Shown one piece after another: positions 28,631-36,946 of a stretch of 64,000 nt of DNA. The position numbers and the translations under genes were made by a program. The DNA lies in contig OZ037846.1 in assembly GCA_964035575.1 (NCBI GenBank), forward strand, positions 1,019,501 through 1,083,500, given 5' to 3'. This DNA comes from Rhynchopus sp. YZ270_cl-10 (lineage: Eukaryota > Euglenozoa > Diplonemea > Diplonemida > Diplonemidae). The notes beneath the pieces are model-generated. The model was not told the DNA's origin and did not search any database. It worked only from the letters and a program-made list of their open reading frames with translations. Numbering within the stretch: position 1 is the first letter of the stretch; every line of letters begins with the position of its first letter.

Positions 28631-30352
28631 ATGGGCTGTCTGGATGATGTGCTGTCCTTGGACGGGACACTGGATAAGAGAGGCAGGCAGAAGCGGACGT
28701 TGTTTTTCTTCATGTGTTTGGGGGGCTTTGTTGTGCAGATGGCATCGTCCATCGAGGTGTGGATGGACCTGCGTGGACGGTACTTCTATTGCTTTTTCAG
28801 TGCCTTTACTGCGTGCACCTATTTGTGTGCTATCATGATGGCGTTGTGCAAGGTTAAGATTACCACACCAAAGTATGTGTTCTTTGCCTATTCCTCTGCA
28901 GTCACGATCCTTTGGGGTGACCTCACCGCCCGTGCTGCAGGGAACACTGTATGGCCCATCCTCGTGCTCATAGTGGACTACCTGCTTGTAATGGAGGTGC
29001 CCTCAAGGTACAGCATGGGTGTCGTCTGCTTCGCAGTGGTGTACTTTGTTGTGATGTCGCTAGAGGAGGGGTTCAGGTTTGGCATCCTCGACATACCTGG
29101 TATCATGCCACAGGAGGAGAGGGCTGCCTACATGGCTGAGGCGTGCCAATGTACGAAGCTTCCCTGCCCAACGAACACTGCAAACTACAAGGTCATTGCT
29201 GTGGCAGTGTTCGTTGCAGACTTCCTCCTGACACGAGGCTTCGCGTACGACCTCCGGAAGGAGCAGGAGTCCATGGAGCGGACGATCAACACCGTGCAGG
29301 AGATTGCGTCGTTGCTGGCTGGCTACGACGTGGAGCAGGTGGCGGAGCTGTTGAAGGTGCATGGGGGTGACCTGCCTGAGGGGATGACAGTTGCACTTCG
29401 GAGACTGGAGGAGAACCTGCGTGTGTACAAGGCGTACCTCCCGCAGACGTGTCTGCCGTTTGACAACGCGGCTGAAAGCGACGCTGAGCAATCGTTCTCG
29501 GAATCCATGAGTGCAGGGGACGAGGCTGCAGTCTCTATGGAAAAGTCAGCATCTTCAGCTCTTTCTGCGGTGCTGTTCCAGACTGTGCATCTCCAACAGT
29601 TAGGCCTCTTGTCTGCGAAGGTAACGCTGCTGACAGTGAACGTGAAGGACACACTGATCCGCTTGGTGGAAGACAGTGCATGTTTCTCGGACCTGTTCAC
29701 AACTCTTCTTCTGAAGACGTTGCAGGGAACAGAGACAAGACGTGGGATGGTGGACGTGTTCATCGGGGACAGGATCCACTGCTCGTTCAACGCGTCGAAG
29801 CAGTGTGCGTCGCACGCAACGTCAGCACTGCACACAGCCACCCTGCTCATCAGAGGTGGTGTCACATCGTACGCGAACATGGGTGTTGCGACTGGGAAGG
29901 TGCTGCGTGGTGACATGGGTTGTGAGGTGATGCGTCGGTTCAGCATGGTGGGGGAGCTTGTGCGTGATGTGAACGGTCTGGAACGTGTGGGGCGTATGCT
30001 GGGGTGTGATGTGGTGTGCAACAGGATGTGCTTCAGCGATGCTGAGTGCGAACACCAGCTGCGTCTGCTTCCGTGCAAGGTGGAGGTTGCCTCTGGCTGT
30101 GAGGCACAGGTTGTGGCGGAACTGATTGTGAGTGAGGAGGAGGAGACAGCGGAAACAGCAGACGAATGGATGTACATGATTGGTGGGAAGAAGGACTGGG
30201 AGGAGTACAACATTACCGTGCGTGGGTACCTGCGTGGTGAGCAGTCTGACCTTGACGTTGCTATGGCATGGTCAGCTGCGGGAGGGCTTGGCACACCAGC
30301 ACACGCAGTTCCTTCCGGGACGTGCAGTGTTGTGTGTTGTTACATTCGGTGA
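28631..30352 (+). CDS. Membrane cyclase-family protein, short (degenerate) form 6
   Basis: 573 residues from MGCLDDVLSLDGTLDKRGRQ. The membrane part is clearly distinct from its neighbours (FFFMCLGGFVVQMASSIEVW; FTACTYLCAIMMALCKVKI; WPILVLIVDYLLVMEVPSRY), and the segment before the signalling helix reads FAYDLRKEQ instead of FARGLLKEQ. The linker is a DAEQSF variant ending SALSAVLFQTVHLQQLGLLS, which it shares with the gene at 53893. The domain from AKVTLL onward is the homogenised short-form domain with the usual missing catalytic residues. The tail has GGLGTPAHA and CSVVCCYIR. A diverged sensor half joined to a common output half is well shown here. Confidence 0.9.
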   Translation: MGCLDDVLSLDGTLDKRGRQKRTLFFFMCLGGFVVQMASSIEVWMDLRGRYFYCFFSAFTACTYLCAIMMALCKVKITTPKYVFFAYSSAVTILWGDLTARAAGNTVWPILVLIVDYLLVMEVPSRYSMGVVCFAVVYFVVMSLEEGFRFGILDIPGIMPQEERAAYMAEACQCTKLPCPTNTANYKVIAVAVFVADFLLTRGFAYDLRKEQESMERTINTVQEIASLLAGYDVEQVAELLKVHGGDLPEGMTVALRRLEENLRVYKAYLPQTCLPFDNAAESDAEQSFSESMSAGDEAAVSMEKSASSALSAVLFQTVHLQQLGLLSAKVTLLTVNVKDTLIRLVEDSACFSDLFTTLLLKTLQGTETRRGMVDVFIGDRIHCSFNASKQCASHATSALHTATLLIRGGVTSYANMGVATGKVLRGDMGCEVMRRFSMVGELVRDVNGLERVGRMLGCDVVCNRMCFSDAECEHQLRLLPCKVEVASGCEAQVVAELIVSEEEETAETADEWMYMIGGKKDWEEYNITVRGYLRGEQSDLDVAMAWSAAGGLGTPAHAVPSGTCSVVCCYIR

Positions 30353-30469
30353 GGCAGTGGGGGTGTTATTTGTATTGTTAATTGAAGTGACGTTGCAATG
30401 ATGTTGCAACGTTCTAACTGCTGGGGTGTTCATCAGTTTTATTTAATTCCACAAACTACTTTACAGTAC

Positions 30470-30576
30470 AGTGTGAAAAGTAATATTTACGACCAAAATA
30501 AGTCGCCAATTGCAAAAAAAACCCCCAAAATCCACCATGTCTTTGGTCACCAAGTTTCTTGTCCAACTTTATGTTT
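30470..30576 (+). repeat. Small hairpin-bearing element, copy 1 of 3
   Basis: A stretch of about 105 bp, including AAAATAAGTCGCCAATTGC, ACCCCCAAAATCCACCATG and GTCACCAAGTTTCTTGTCC, recurs near 38675-38775 and 53550-53636. The 53.5-kb copy is best preserved and forms a 9-bp hairpin (ATTGGCGAC, seven-base loop, GTCGCCAAT). All three lie in spacers directly beside cyclase genes. A tiny MITE or a structured regulatory element are both possible. Confidence 0.6.
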
Positions 30577-30581
30577 CGAGC

Positions 30582-30711
30582 TGTTTCCAAGACGTCTGCA
30601 GGTCTTCCTCTCTCTCGCCACTGCAGCAAGAAGGTGCCACCTGGGATGGTTCCGTCATAGCGTGCAGGTGTTTCCCACACAGCTTGCACCCTACAGATAC
30701 TTACACACACA
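30582..30711 (+). promoter_or_regulatory. Type-A upstream block
   Basis: The same block as at 12727-12858, including the pyrimidine tract and CAG and ending TTACACACACA before the ATG (TTACAC replaces TGACAC of the other copies). The preceding hairpin element is inserted between the 3' flank of the upstream gene and this block. Confidence 0.55.
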
Positions 30712-32433
30712 ATGGGCTGTCTGGATGCTGTGCTGTCCTTGGACGGGACACTGGACAAGAGAGGCAGGCAGAAGCGCACGTTGTTTTTCTTCATTCACAG
30801 TGCAGGCATTGTTCTGCTGGTCGGTGGTGCGGCTGAGGCATGGATGGTGCCACGTGGGAGGCACTTTTATGTTGTCTCCAGCGCGCTTGCCACTTTGGCA
30901 TCTCTAGCATCAGTATTCATAGTCATCTGCAAGGTGAAGCTGACCACACCCATTGTCGTTCTATTTGCTTACATCCACGGCTTCGCTACGATGTTCACTG
31001 ACCTCACCGCCCGTGCTGCAGGTAACACGACGTGGCCTGTGCTCGTGCTTGTAGTGGACTTCCTCCTTGTGATGGAGATACCGACACGCTACAGCATGTG
31101 GCTGGTGTGTGCCGCAGTGGTGTACTTCGTTGTCATGGCGATTGAGGAAGCCTTCAGGTTTGGCCTGCTTGACATACCTGGTATCATGCCGCAGGAGGAG
31201 AGGGCTGCCTACATGGCTGAGGCGTACCAGTGTACGAAGCTTCCCTGTCCTAATAACTCAGTGAACTATCAGAGCATTGCTGTGATGGTGTTTGTGGTGG
31301 ACTTCCTTGCAACGCGAGGCTTTGCACGTGGTCTCCTGAAGGAGCAGGAGTCAATGGAGCGGACGATCAACACCGTGCAGGAGATTGCGTCGTTGCTGGC
31401 TGGCTACGACGTGGAGCAGGTGGCGGAGCTGTTGAAGGTGCATGGGGGTGACCTGCCTGAGGGGATGACAGAGGCACTTCGGAGACTGGAGGAGAACCTG
31501 CGTGTGTACAAGGCGTACCTCCCGCAGACGTGTCTGCCGTTTGCGACTGAAAGAGAGAACGATTCTGTGCCCGAGAGTTCAAGTGCAGAGGAGTCGTTGT
31601 CTAGGTCGGGGTCTTTATCTCTTCATGCATCAATGTTTATACAGTCTGTGCATCTCCAACAGTTGGGCCTTTCGTCTGCGAAGGTAACGTTGCTGACAGT
31701 GAACGTGAAGGACACACTGAGTCGCTTGGTGGAAGACAGTGCATGTTTCTCGGACCTGTTCACAACTCTTCTTCTGAAGACGTTGCAGGGAACAGAGACA
31801 AGACGTGGGATGGTGGACGTGTTCATCGGTGACAGGATCCACTGCTCGTTCAACGCGTCGAAGCAGTGTGCGTCGCACGCAACCTCAGCACTGCACACAG
31901 CCACCCTGCTCATCAGAGGTGGTGTCACGTCGTACGCGAACATGGGTGTTGCAACGGGAACATTGCTGCGTGGTGACATGGGTTGTGAGGTGATGCGTCG
32001 GTTCAGCATGGTGGGGGAGCTTGTGCGTGATGTGAACGGGCTGGAACGTGTGGGGCGTATGCTGGGGTGTGATGTGGTGTGCAACAGGATGTGCTTCAGC
32101 GATGCTGAGTGCGAACACCAGCTGCGTCTGCTTCCGTGCAAGGTGGAGGTTGTCTCTGGGTGTGAGGCACAGGTTGTGGCGGAACTGGTTGCAAATGAGG
32201 AGGAGGAGACAGCGGAAGAAGCAGACGAATGGATGTACATGATAGGTGGGAAGAAGCATTGGGAAGAGTACAACATTGCCGTGCGTGGGTACCTGCGTGG
32301 TGAGCAGTCTGACCTTGACGTTGCTATGGCATGGTCAGCTGCGGGAGGGGTTGGCACACCAGCACACGCAGTTCCTTCTGGGACGTGCCGTGTTGTGTGT
32401 TGCTATATTGCAAAGCCATCTGCAGCACTGTAA
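30712..32433 (+). CDS. Membrane cyclase-family protein, short (degenerate) form 7
   Basis: 573 residues from MGCLDAVLSLDGTLDKRGRQ. The membrane part is of the EAWMVPRGRHFY type seen at 23045. The linker is private (ENDSVPESSSAEESLSRSGS). In the cyclase-like domain it has TLSRLVEDS and ATGTLLRGD. A tail of VVSGCEAQ, ANEEEETAEEADEW and KKHWEEY is shared with the gene at 36947. The protein ends CCYIAKPSAAL, an extension shared with the gene at 53893. Each variable patch matches a different set of paralogues, so this gene is a mosaic. Its last 66 bp belong to the 5.4-kb duplicated block. Catalytic residues are missing as in other short forms. Confidence 0.9.
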   Translation: MGCLDAVLSLDGTLDKRGRQKRTLFFFIHSAGIVLLVGGAAEAWMVPRGRHFYVVSSALATLASLASVFIVICKVKLTTPIVVLFAYIHGFATMFTDLTARAAGNTTWPVLVLVVDFLLVMEIPTRYSMWLVCAAVVYFVVMAIEEAFRFGLLDIPGIMPQEERAAYMAEAYQCTKLPCPNNSVNYQSIAVMVFVVDFLATRGFARGLLKEQESMERTINTVQEIASLLAGYDVEQVAELLKVHGGDLPEGMTEALRRLEENLRVYKAYLPQTCLPFATERENDSVPESSSAEESLSRSGSLSLHASMFIQSVHLQQLGLSSAKVTLLTVNVKDTLSRLVEDSACFSDLFTTLLLKTLQGTETRRGMVDVFIGDRIHCSFNASKQCASHATSALHTATLLIRGGVTSYANMGVATGTLLRGDMGCEVMRRFSMVGELVRDVNGLERVGRMLGCDVVCNRMCFSDAECEHQLRLLPCKVEVVSGCEAQVVAELVANEEEETAEEADEWMYMIGGKKHWEEYNIAVRGYLRGEQSDLDVAMAWSAAGGVGTPAHAVPSGTCRVVCCYIAKPSAAL

Positions 32434-32913
32434 CTAGTAAAACTGGGCATGCGGTGCTGAGCCGGTGATATGGCCATGATCACGTCTTGTTTGTGTTTGT
32501 CAACACACTACAAGGGTTCTATGTAATGCATGCGTATCTTGCCTTTCGGTCTGCAGTCATGTTACGCCTTTCTCACATATGTGCAATACTTTTTCTTACA
32601 TGATTACATGCAATGCTAAAAGGAAATTGAACACCGTACCCCTGCCTTCCTTTTTCTGTTTTCCATTCTGGGGTGGGTTGGAGTAGAGCCACTTTTGCCT
32701 GTATTACATTCGAGACTCAGCGTCCCAAGCACGTCCCTGTAAATGCTTTGTACCGTGCATCCACAGAAATTTACATGGTTGCCGTTTGCGCCCACAACTT
32801 TCCCTTCCTTCTCCCTGTTTCCCCCCTTTTCCAATCCAGCACAACCTGTTCACCAGGCTAAATGAAAGTATCCCACGCATGATTGTAGAAGAATTCACAA
32901 TCGTACACACACA
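32434..32913. other. Spacer before long form 2
   Basis: No gene is seen. The 480 bp differ from the type-A and type-B spacers and are repeated exactly at 55624-56103. The last bases, TCGTACACACACA, restore the family start context. Confidence 0.5.
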
Positions 32914-35004
32914 ATGGGCTGTCTGGATGCTGCGCTGTCGCTGGACGGGACACTGGACAAGAAGAGTACGCAGAAGCGGACGTTGTTCCTCACCGTGAAC
33001 GTGGCAGCGTTTCTTTTACTTTTGGCAGGGCCTGGGCTGTCATTAACGGCTCTGAATGGTCGTTATTGGTACTGTGTGGCGAGCGTGTTGGCGTTCTGCA
33101 TGTCGCTGTGTGGAATAGCAACGGTGCTGTGCAGGTGCAAACTGACCACAAGCATCATTGTGTCTCTTGCCTACGCCTACAGTATGGCTATCCTGGTCAC
33201 TGACTTCACAGCCCGTGCTGCAAGTACCACTGCATGGCCTGTTCTCGTTGTGGTGGTGGACTTCCTGCTTGTGATGGCAGTGCCCGCACCATACAGCATG
33301 TGGTTAGTGTGCGTCACAGTGCTGTACTTCGTTGTCATATCTGTTGAGGAAGCCTTCAGGTTTGGCCTGCTTGACATACCTGGTATCATGCCGCAGGAGG
33401 AGAGGGCTGCCTACATGGCTGAGGCGTACCAGTGTACGAAGCTGCCCTGTCCTAGCAACACGGCAGGTTTCCAAACTATCGCTGTAATGGTGTTCGTAAC
33501 AGACTTCATCGTTACACGAGGCTTTGCACGTGGTCTCCTGAAGGAGCAAGAGTCAATGGAGCGGACGATCAACGTTGTGCAGGAGATTGCGTCGTTGCTG
33601 GCTGGCTACGACGTGGAGCAGGTGGCGGAGCTGTTGAAGGTGCATGAGGGTGACCTGCCTGAGGGGATGACAGAGGCACTGCGTAACTTGGAGGAGAACC
33701 TGCGGAAGTACCGTCCCTACCTCCCTGCTGCGCTGTTTGAGGCTGAGGTGGATGAGGGCGGTGTGCAGCAGCCGACTGTGGCACCGCCTGGGCTTGTCAG
33801 CGAGACAGCTACACTTGTGTTCACAGACATCCGTGCTTCAACACAGATCTGGGAGAACGCACCTGAGGGGATGCGTGCTGGACTGCAGATCCACAACGCT
33901 GTGGTGCGTGATGTGATGCGGATGTGCGGTGGGTACGAGGTGAAGACCATTGGCGACGCATTCATGATTGCCTTTGCATCCACTTGCGACGGTGTGGCGT
34001 TTGGGTTGCGTGTGCAGGAACGTCTGTTTGAAGCAGACTGGCCTGTGTCTCTGCTTGAGGATGCACCAATCTGCTCTCGGCAGGGGTCGCTGTGGGGTGG
34101 TCTGACTGTGCGCATTGGTGTGAACACTGGCCCTGTGACTGTGGAGCAGAACACACTGACGGGACGGACAGACTATCTTGGACACACAGTGAACGTTGCT
34201 GCACGCCTTGAGAGCACATGCACACCTGGTGCTGTGGCTTTGCCCTCTGACCTGTGGACGTCTGTCTCTGGATTATGCAGTGCTGTTGCTGGTGTGCCAG
34301 AGGCAGTTCACTTGAAGGGTGTGGCAGACAGCATGTTGGTGTGCTGTGTGTGGCCTGTCTCGCTTGGGGGACGAAAGGGCACGCCACTGCGTGAATTTGC
34401 TTCAGCAGAAAAGTCTCTGACCGATTCGGCGAGCCTGTTTTCAACTATGTCTTCTGAGGATTCGTACCGGGCATTGGCACACCCTACCAGGCAGGTCTCC
34501 GGCACTGTGGGAGTTGCACAGCTTGCAGTGGGTGACGTGGTGCACAACACAGCTTTTGACCACATGAGCTGCAGGTTGACGACACTGACGATCACACTGG
34601 AGCAGAGTGGAGGGAGTCTGGTGACGCTGCTTGGGAACTGTGTGTGTGTTGGGTGGAACGTGTCGCGATCTGCACCTGCACACATGGAGAACGCGATACG
34701 GTTTGTGCAGCGCATGTCTGTGAAGTCTGCACTGAACGGGGCTGGTCTTGCAAGCGGTCCTGTGCAGCACGGGGATGTTGGTGCACGGAGCCAGCGCTTT
34801 GTGACTGTGATGGGGGATGTTGTGCGTCGGAGTTGGGCGCTGTGCGAGGAGGCTGTGCGTGACGGGGTTGTGTGTCTGTACGAGCCTCCTGAAGGGACAA
34901 CACTGCCGTCTGCACTTGAAGACGTTCTTGTCCGGCACAAGGGTTGTTACCGTGTCCTTGAGGTACAGGAGAACTGGGGCACGATCGATGTGTTGCAGTC
35001 TTAA
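32914..35004 (+). CDS. Membrane adenylate cyclase, long (catalytic) form 2
   Basis: 696 residues. Six helices span about 25-210, with QCTKLPCP in the loop before helix 6. The signalling helix lies at about 215-250 and NLEENLRKYRPYLP at about 263-277. The catalytic domain spans about 295-460: Asp305 (FTDIR) and Asp348 (TIGDAF) for metal, Lys344 and Asp420 (TDYLG) for adenine, Asn427 and Arg431 (VNVAAR) for the transition state. All are present, so ATP-to-cAMP activity is expected. A second cyclase-like domain (about 525-660; VMGDVVRRSW) has lost these residues. It closely parallels the short-form domain (ATGKVLRGD against ASGPVQHGD; SMVGELVRD against TVMGDVVRR). The membrane part is unlike that of the long form at 6279. 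The gene lies wholly inside the 5.4-kb duplicated block. Confidence 0.93.
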   Translation: MGCLDAALSLDGTLDKKSTQKRTLFLTVNVAAFLLLLAGPGLSLTALNGRYWYCVASVLAFCMSLCGIATVLCRCKLTTSIIVSLAYAYSMAILVTDFTARAASTTAWPVLVVVVDFLLVMAVPAPYSMWLVCVTVLYFVVISVEEAFRFGLLDIPGIMPQEERAAYMAEAYQCTKLPCPSNTAGFQTIAVMVFVTDFIVTRGFARGLLKEQESMERTINVVQEIASLLAGYDVEQVAELLKVHEGDLPEGMTEALRNLEENLRKYRPYLPAALFEAEVDEGGVQQPTVAPPGLVSETATLVFTDIRASTQIWENAPEGMRAGLQIHNAVVRDVMRMCGGYEVKTIGDAFMIAFASTCDGVAFGLRVQERLFEADWPVSLLEDAPICSRQGSLWGGLTVRIGVNTGPVTVEQNTLTGRTDYLGHTVNVAARLESTCTPGAVALPSDLWTSVSGLCSAVAGVPEAVHLKGVADSMLVCCVWPVSLGGRKGTPLREFASAEKSLTDSASLFSTMSSEDSYRALAHPTRQVSGTVGVAQLAVGDVVHNTAFDHMSCRLTTLTITLEQSGGSLVTLLGNCVCVGWNVSRSAPAHMENAIRFVQRMSVKSALNGAGLASGPVQHGDVGARSQRFVTVMGDVVRRSWALCEEAVRDGVVCLYEPPEGTTLPSALEDVLVRHKGCYRVLEVQENWGTIDVLQS

Positions 35005-35851
35005 TTTGTTGCAAAAATATATCTGTGGCAGCGAATTGTGGGGAAAATGCGTGCGATATTTTTGATGGTGTCTTGTTTGAATTCCCGACCTTGAGGTTTT
35101 GTGATTGGTGCGCTGTTTTTTTGAGAAGTGCGGTTATTAATGCGCTGCTGACTTTCACTCACCACGTCCCCCTATTCCGACACCCCAAATGAGTCACTCC
35201 CCCCCGGGTGGACTCCACCGTGTACCTGTGTGTGACCATACCCCAGATGGTCTGAAGAGTGATACGAGCATATTCTCCAGGTACAATATATACCCGGAGA
35301 ATCCATTGGAGCAAGAATTTTGCACTTTGGAGCACCACAGATTACATGTTGCATGAGCACTGTGAATTGTTATGTCGAATAGCCTCAAGGTTCCGCACGT
35401 CGGTTGGTCATGGATTCAAGTCACAAAGCAACAGAAAAAGTGGATTCATCCTCGGGTGTCTACACACAACCAGGTTTTCAAAAAAAAACAAAAAAGTAAA
35501 CACATTTCTTAAAAAAGGAGTTTCAGGAAATCGTTCCCTTTTACCAGGGTCTCTTTTTCTTTCCAATCACCTTCGCAACATTAGTGCCACTTCTGTCGCT
35601 CTTATAAGATCTTGTTACTTTCATTTCCTGCAAACAAGCAAAATGGGATGGCGACATCATCCCCTCACAACCGTCTTTTCTGGCATCGCAACCTAACCGT
35701 TCGGCCAGCCTCATCATAGGAGTGTCGTGTGTGATCTCCGCGCAGCCGGCAACTTGCTTCACGAAGCTTAAAATGTTTGCACGTGTCTGTGCCGCAGGGT
35801 GTCCCCGTTACTGACGTCAGTTCTTAGGTGTTTTTTTTTTTTATGTCAACC
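35005..35851. other. Spacer after long form 2
   Basis: No gene is supportable; a 145-codon frame at 35259-35696 has no recognisable features. Only short A-rich runs are visible. The whole stretch is repeated at 58195-59041. Confidence 0.5.
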
Positions 35852-36592
35852 CAGTGTTTCCCAGCATCTCACCTAACTCTGAAAATAGGTGAGATTTTGC
35901 GGTTTTGCGGGTTTTTGTATAGGTGTGGCGAGCCCGGGCGCGCTTCGCGCGCCCGGGTCCCCACCTTAGCTCAAGTTGGGGGCCTCCGGCGGAATGTGAG
36001 AATTTCTCGGAGTTCGGCACTTCATTGATATTTGCACCAGGCACACGTGGTACACGAATTATCAGTAACCTCAGTACATTTACAAAATAAACGGCAGTCA
36101 TGGCAGGCATGGCACCCAAGCGAAGCCACGGTACGCAACATTTCTAATAATTGTTGACATAAATGTCACTGTCGTTGGAAGATTGGGGGGTCAGCTTGTT
36201 TTTGTGCCCAAAATTTCTCAGCACTGCCGACCAGGGACATTGGGAACATAGGGATTTTTGCGGAGCAAAAAAAAATCAAACAAATGGCGCCGCAGGCGAA
36301 AAAAAATTAGGGTACAGTGTAAAAATCTATCTTTTTTACAGCACATAGTCACACACCTAACCCTTTTTTGCGGAGCAAAAAAGGGAAAATGGCGCCGCAG
36401 GCAAAAAAAAATTGAGGTACAGCCTGGATGGTGCGGTCAGCAACCCAGTTCCCCATGGTACTCCCGTGGTTCAACCATGATTTTTTTTTTTTTTTTTTCC
36501 CCTGCAGGTGAGATTTCTCACCTCACTTTTTTTTTTTTTTTTTTTTTTTTTGTGAGATTTCTCACCCCAAAATCTCACCGTGGGAAACACTG
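35852..36592. mobile_element. hAT-type MITE with perfect 8-bp target duplication
   Basis: The element begins CAGTGTTTCCCA and ends with its complement TGGGAAACACTG. It is flanked on both sides by TGTCAACC, a perfect 8-bp duplication, which identifies the hAT superfamily. It is 741 bp long and encodes no protein. Inside are subterminal GGTGAGATTT words in both orientations, a GCGCGCTTCGCGCGC hairpin, the ~215-bp repeat also found at 8925-9140, and two tandem ~118-bp units with GCGGAGCAAAAAA and GGCGCCGCAGGC. The resident hAT at 17382 has different ends (CAGGGTCCTC), so it is not the obvious source of mobilising transposase. Confidence 0.93.
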
Positions 36593-36946
36593 TGTCAACC
36601 ACAAAATGGATGTAGGACTGCATGGTTGGGTGTCCACCCAGGTAGAGCCGGTCATACCAAGGTACACTCACGAGGTCTTTGTATTTCAAGTCAACTTTTT
36701 TTACGTACAACCTTAGAACCGGTATGCAGACACTGCTAACAGAGGTTTGTTCCTGCGTAGTGTGCGTGCAACTTCCGTTGCAGGCACATGCATGCGACCC
36801 TTTTCTGCCCTCGATTTTCACCCCCAATAATGCTTGTGGAAAATTTTACTGGTTTGAAAAATTGCATCGCCCCCCTTCATCGAAACCCCTCCACCAGCCA
36901 GAGAAGAAGGTCTAGCGGGTGCTTTTACACTGATCGGTCATAAACA

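Noticed and set aside
35380-35425. tRNA-derived SINE or tRNA (A-box-like TAGCCTCAAGG and B-box-like GGATTCAAGTC)
   Set aside because: Spacing is too short, no cloverleaf can be drawn, and there is no poly-A-ended repeat family.
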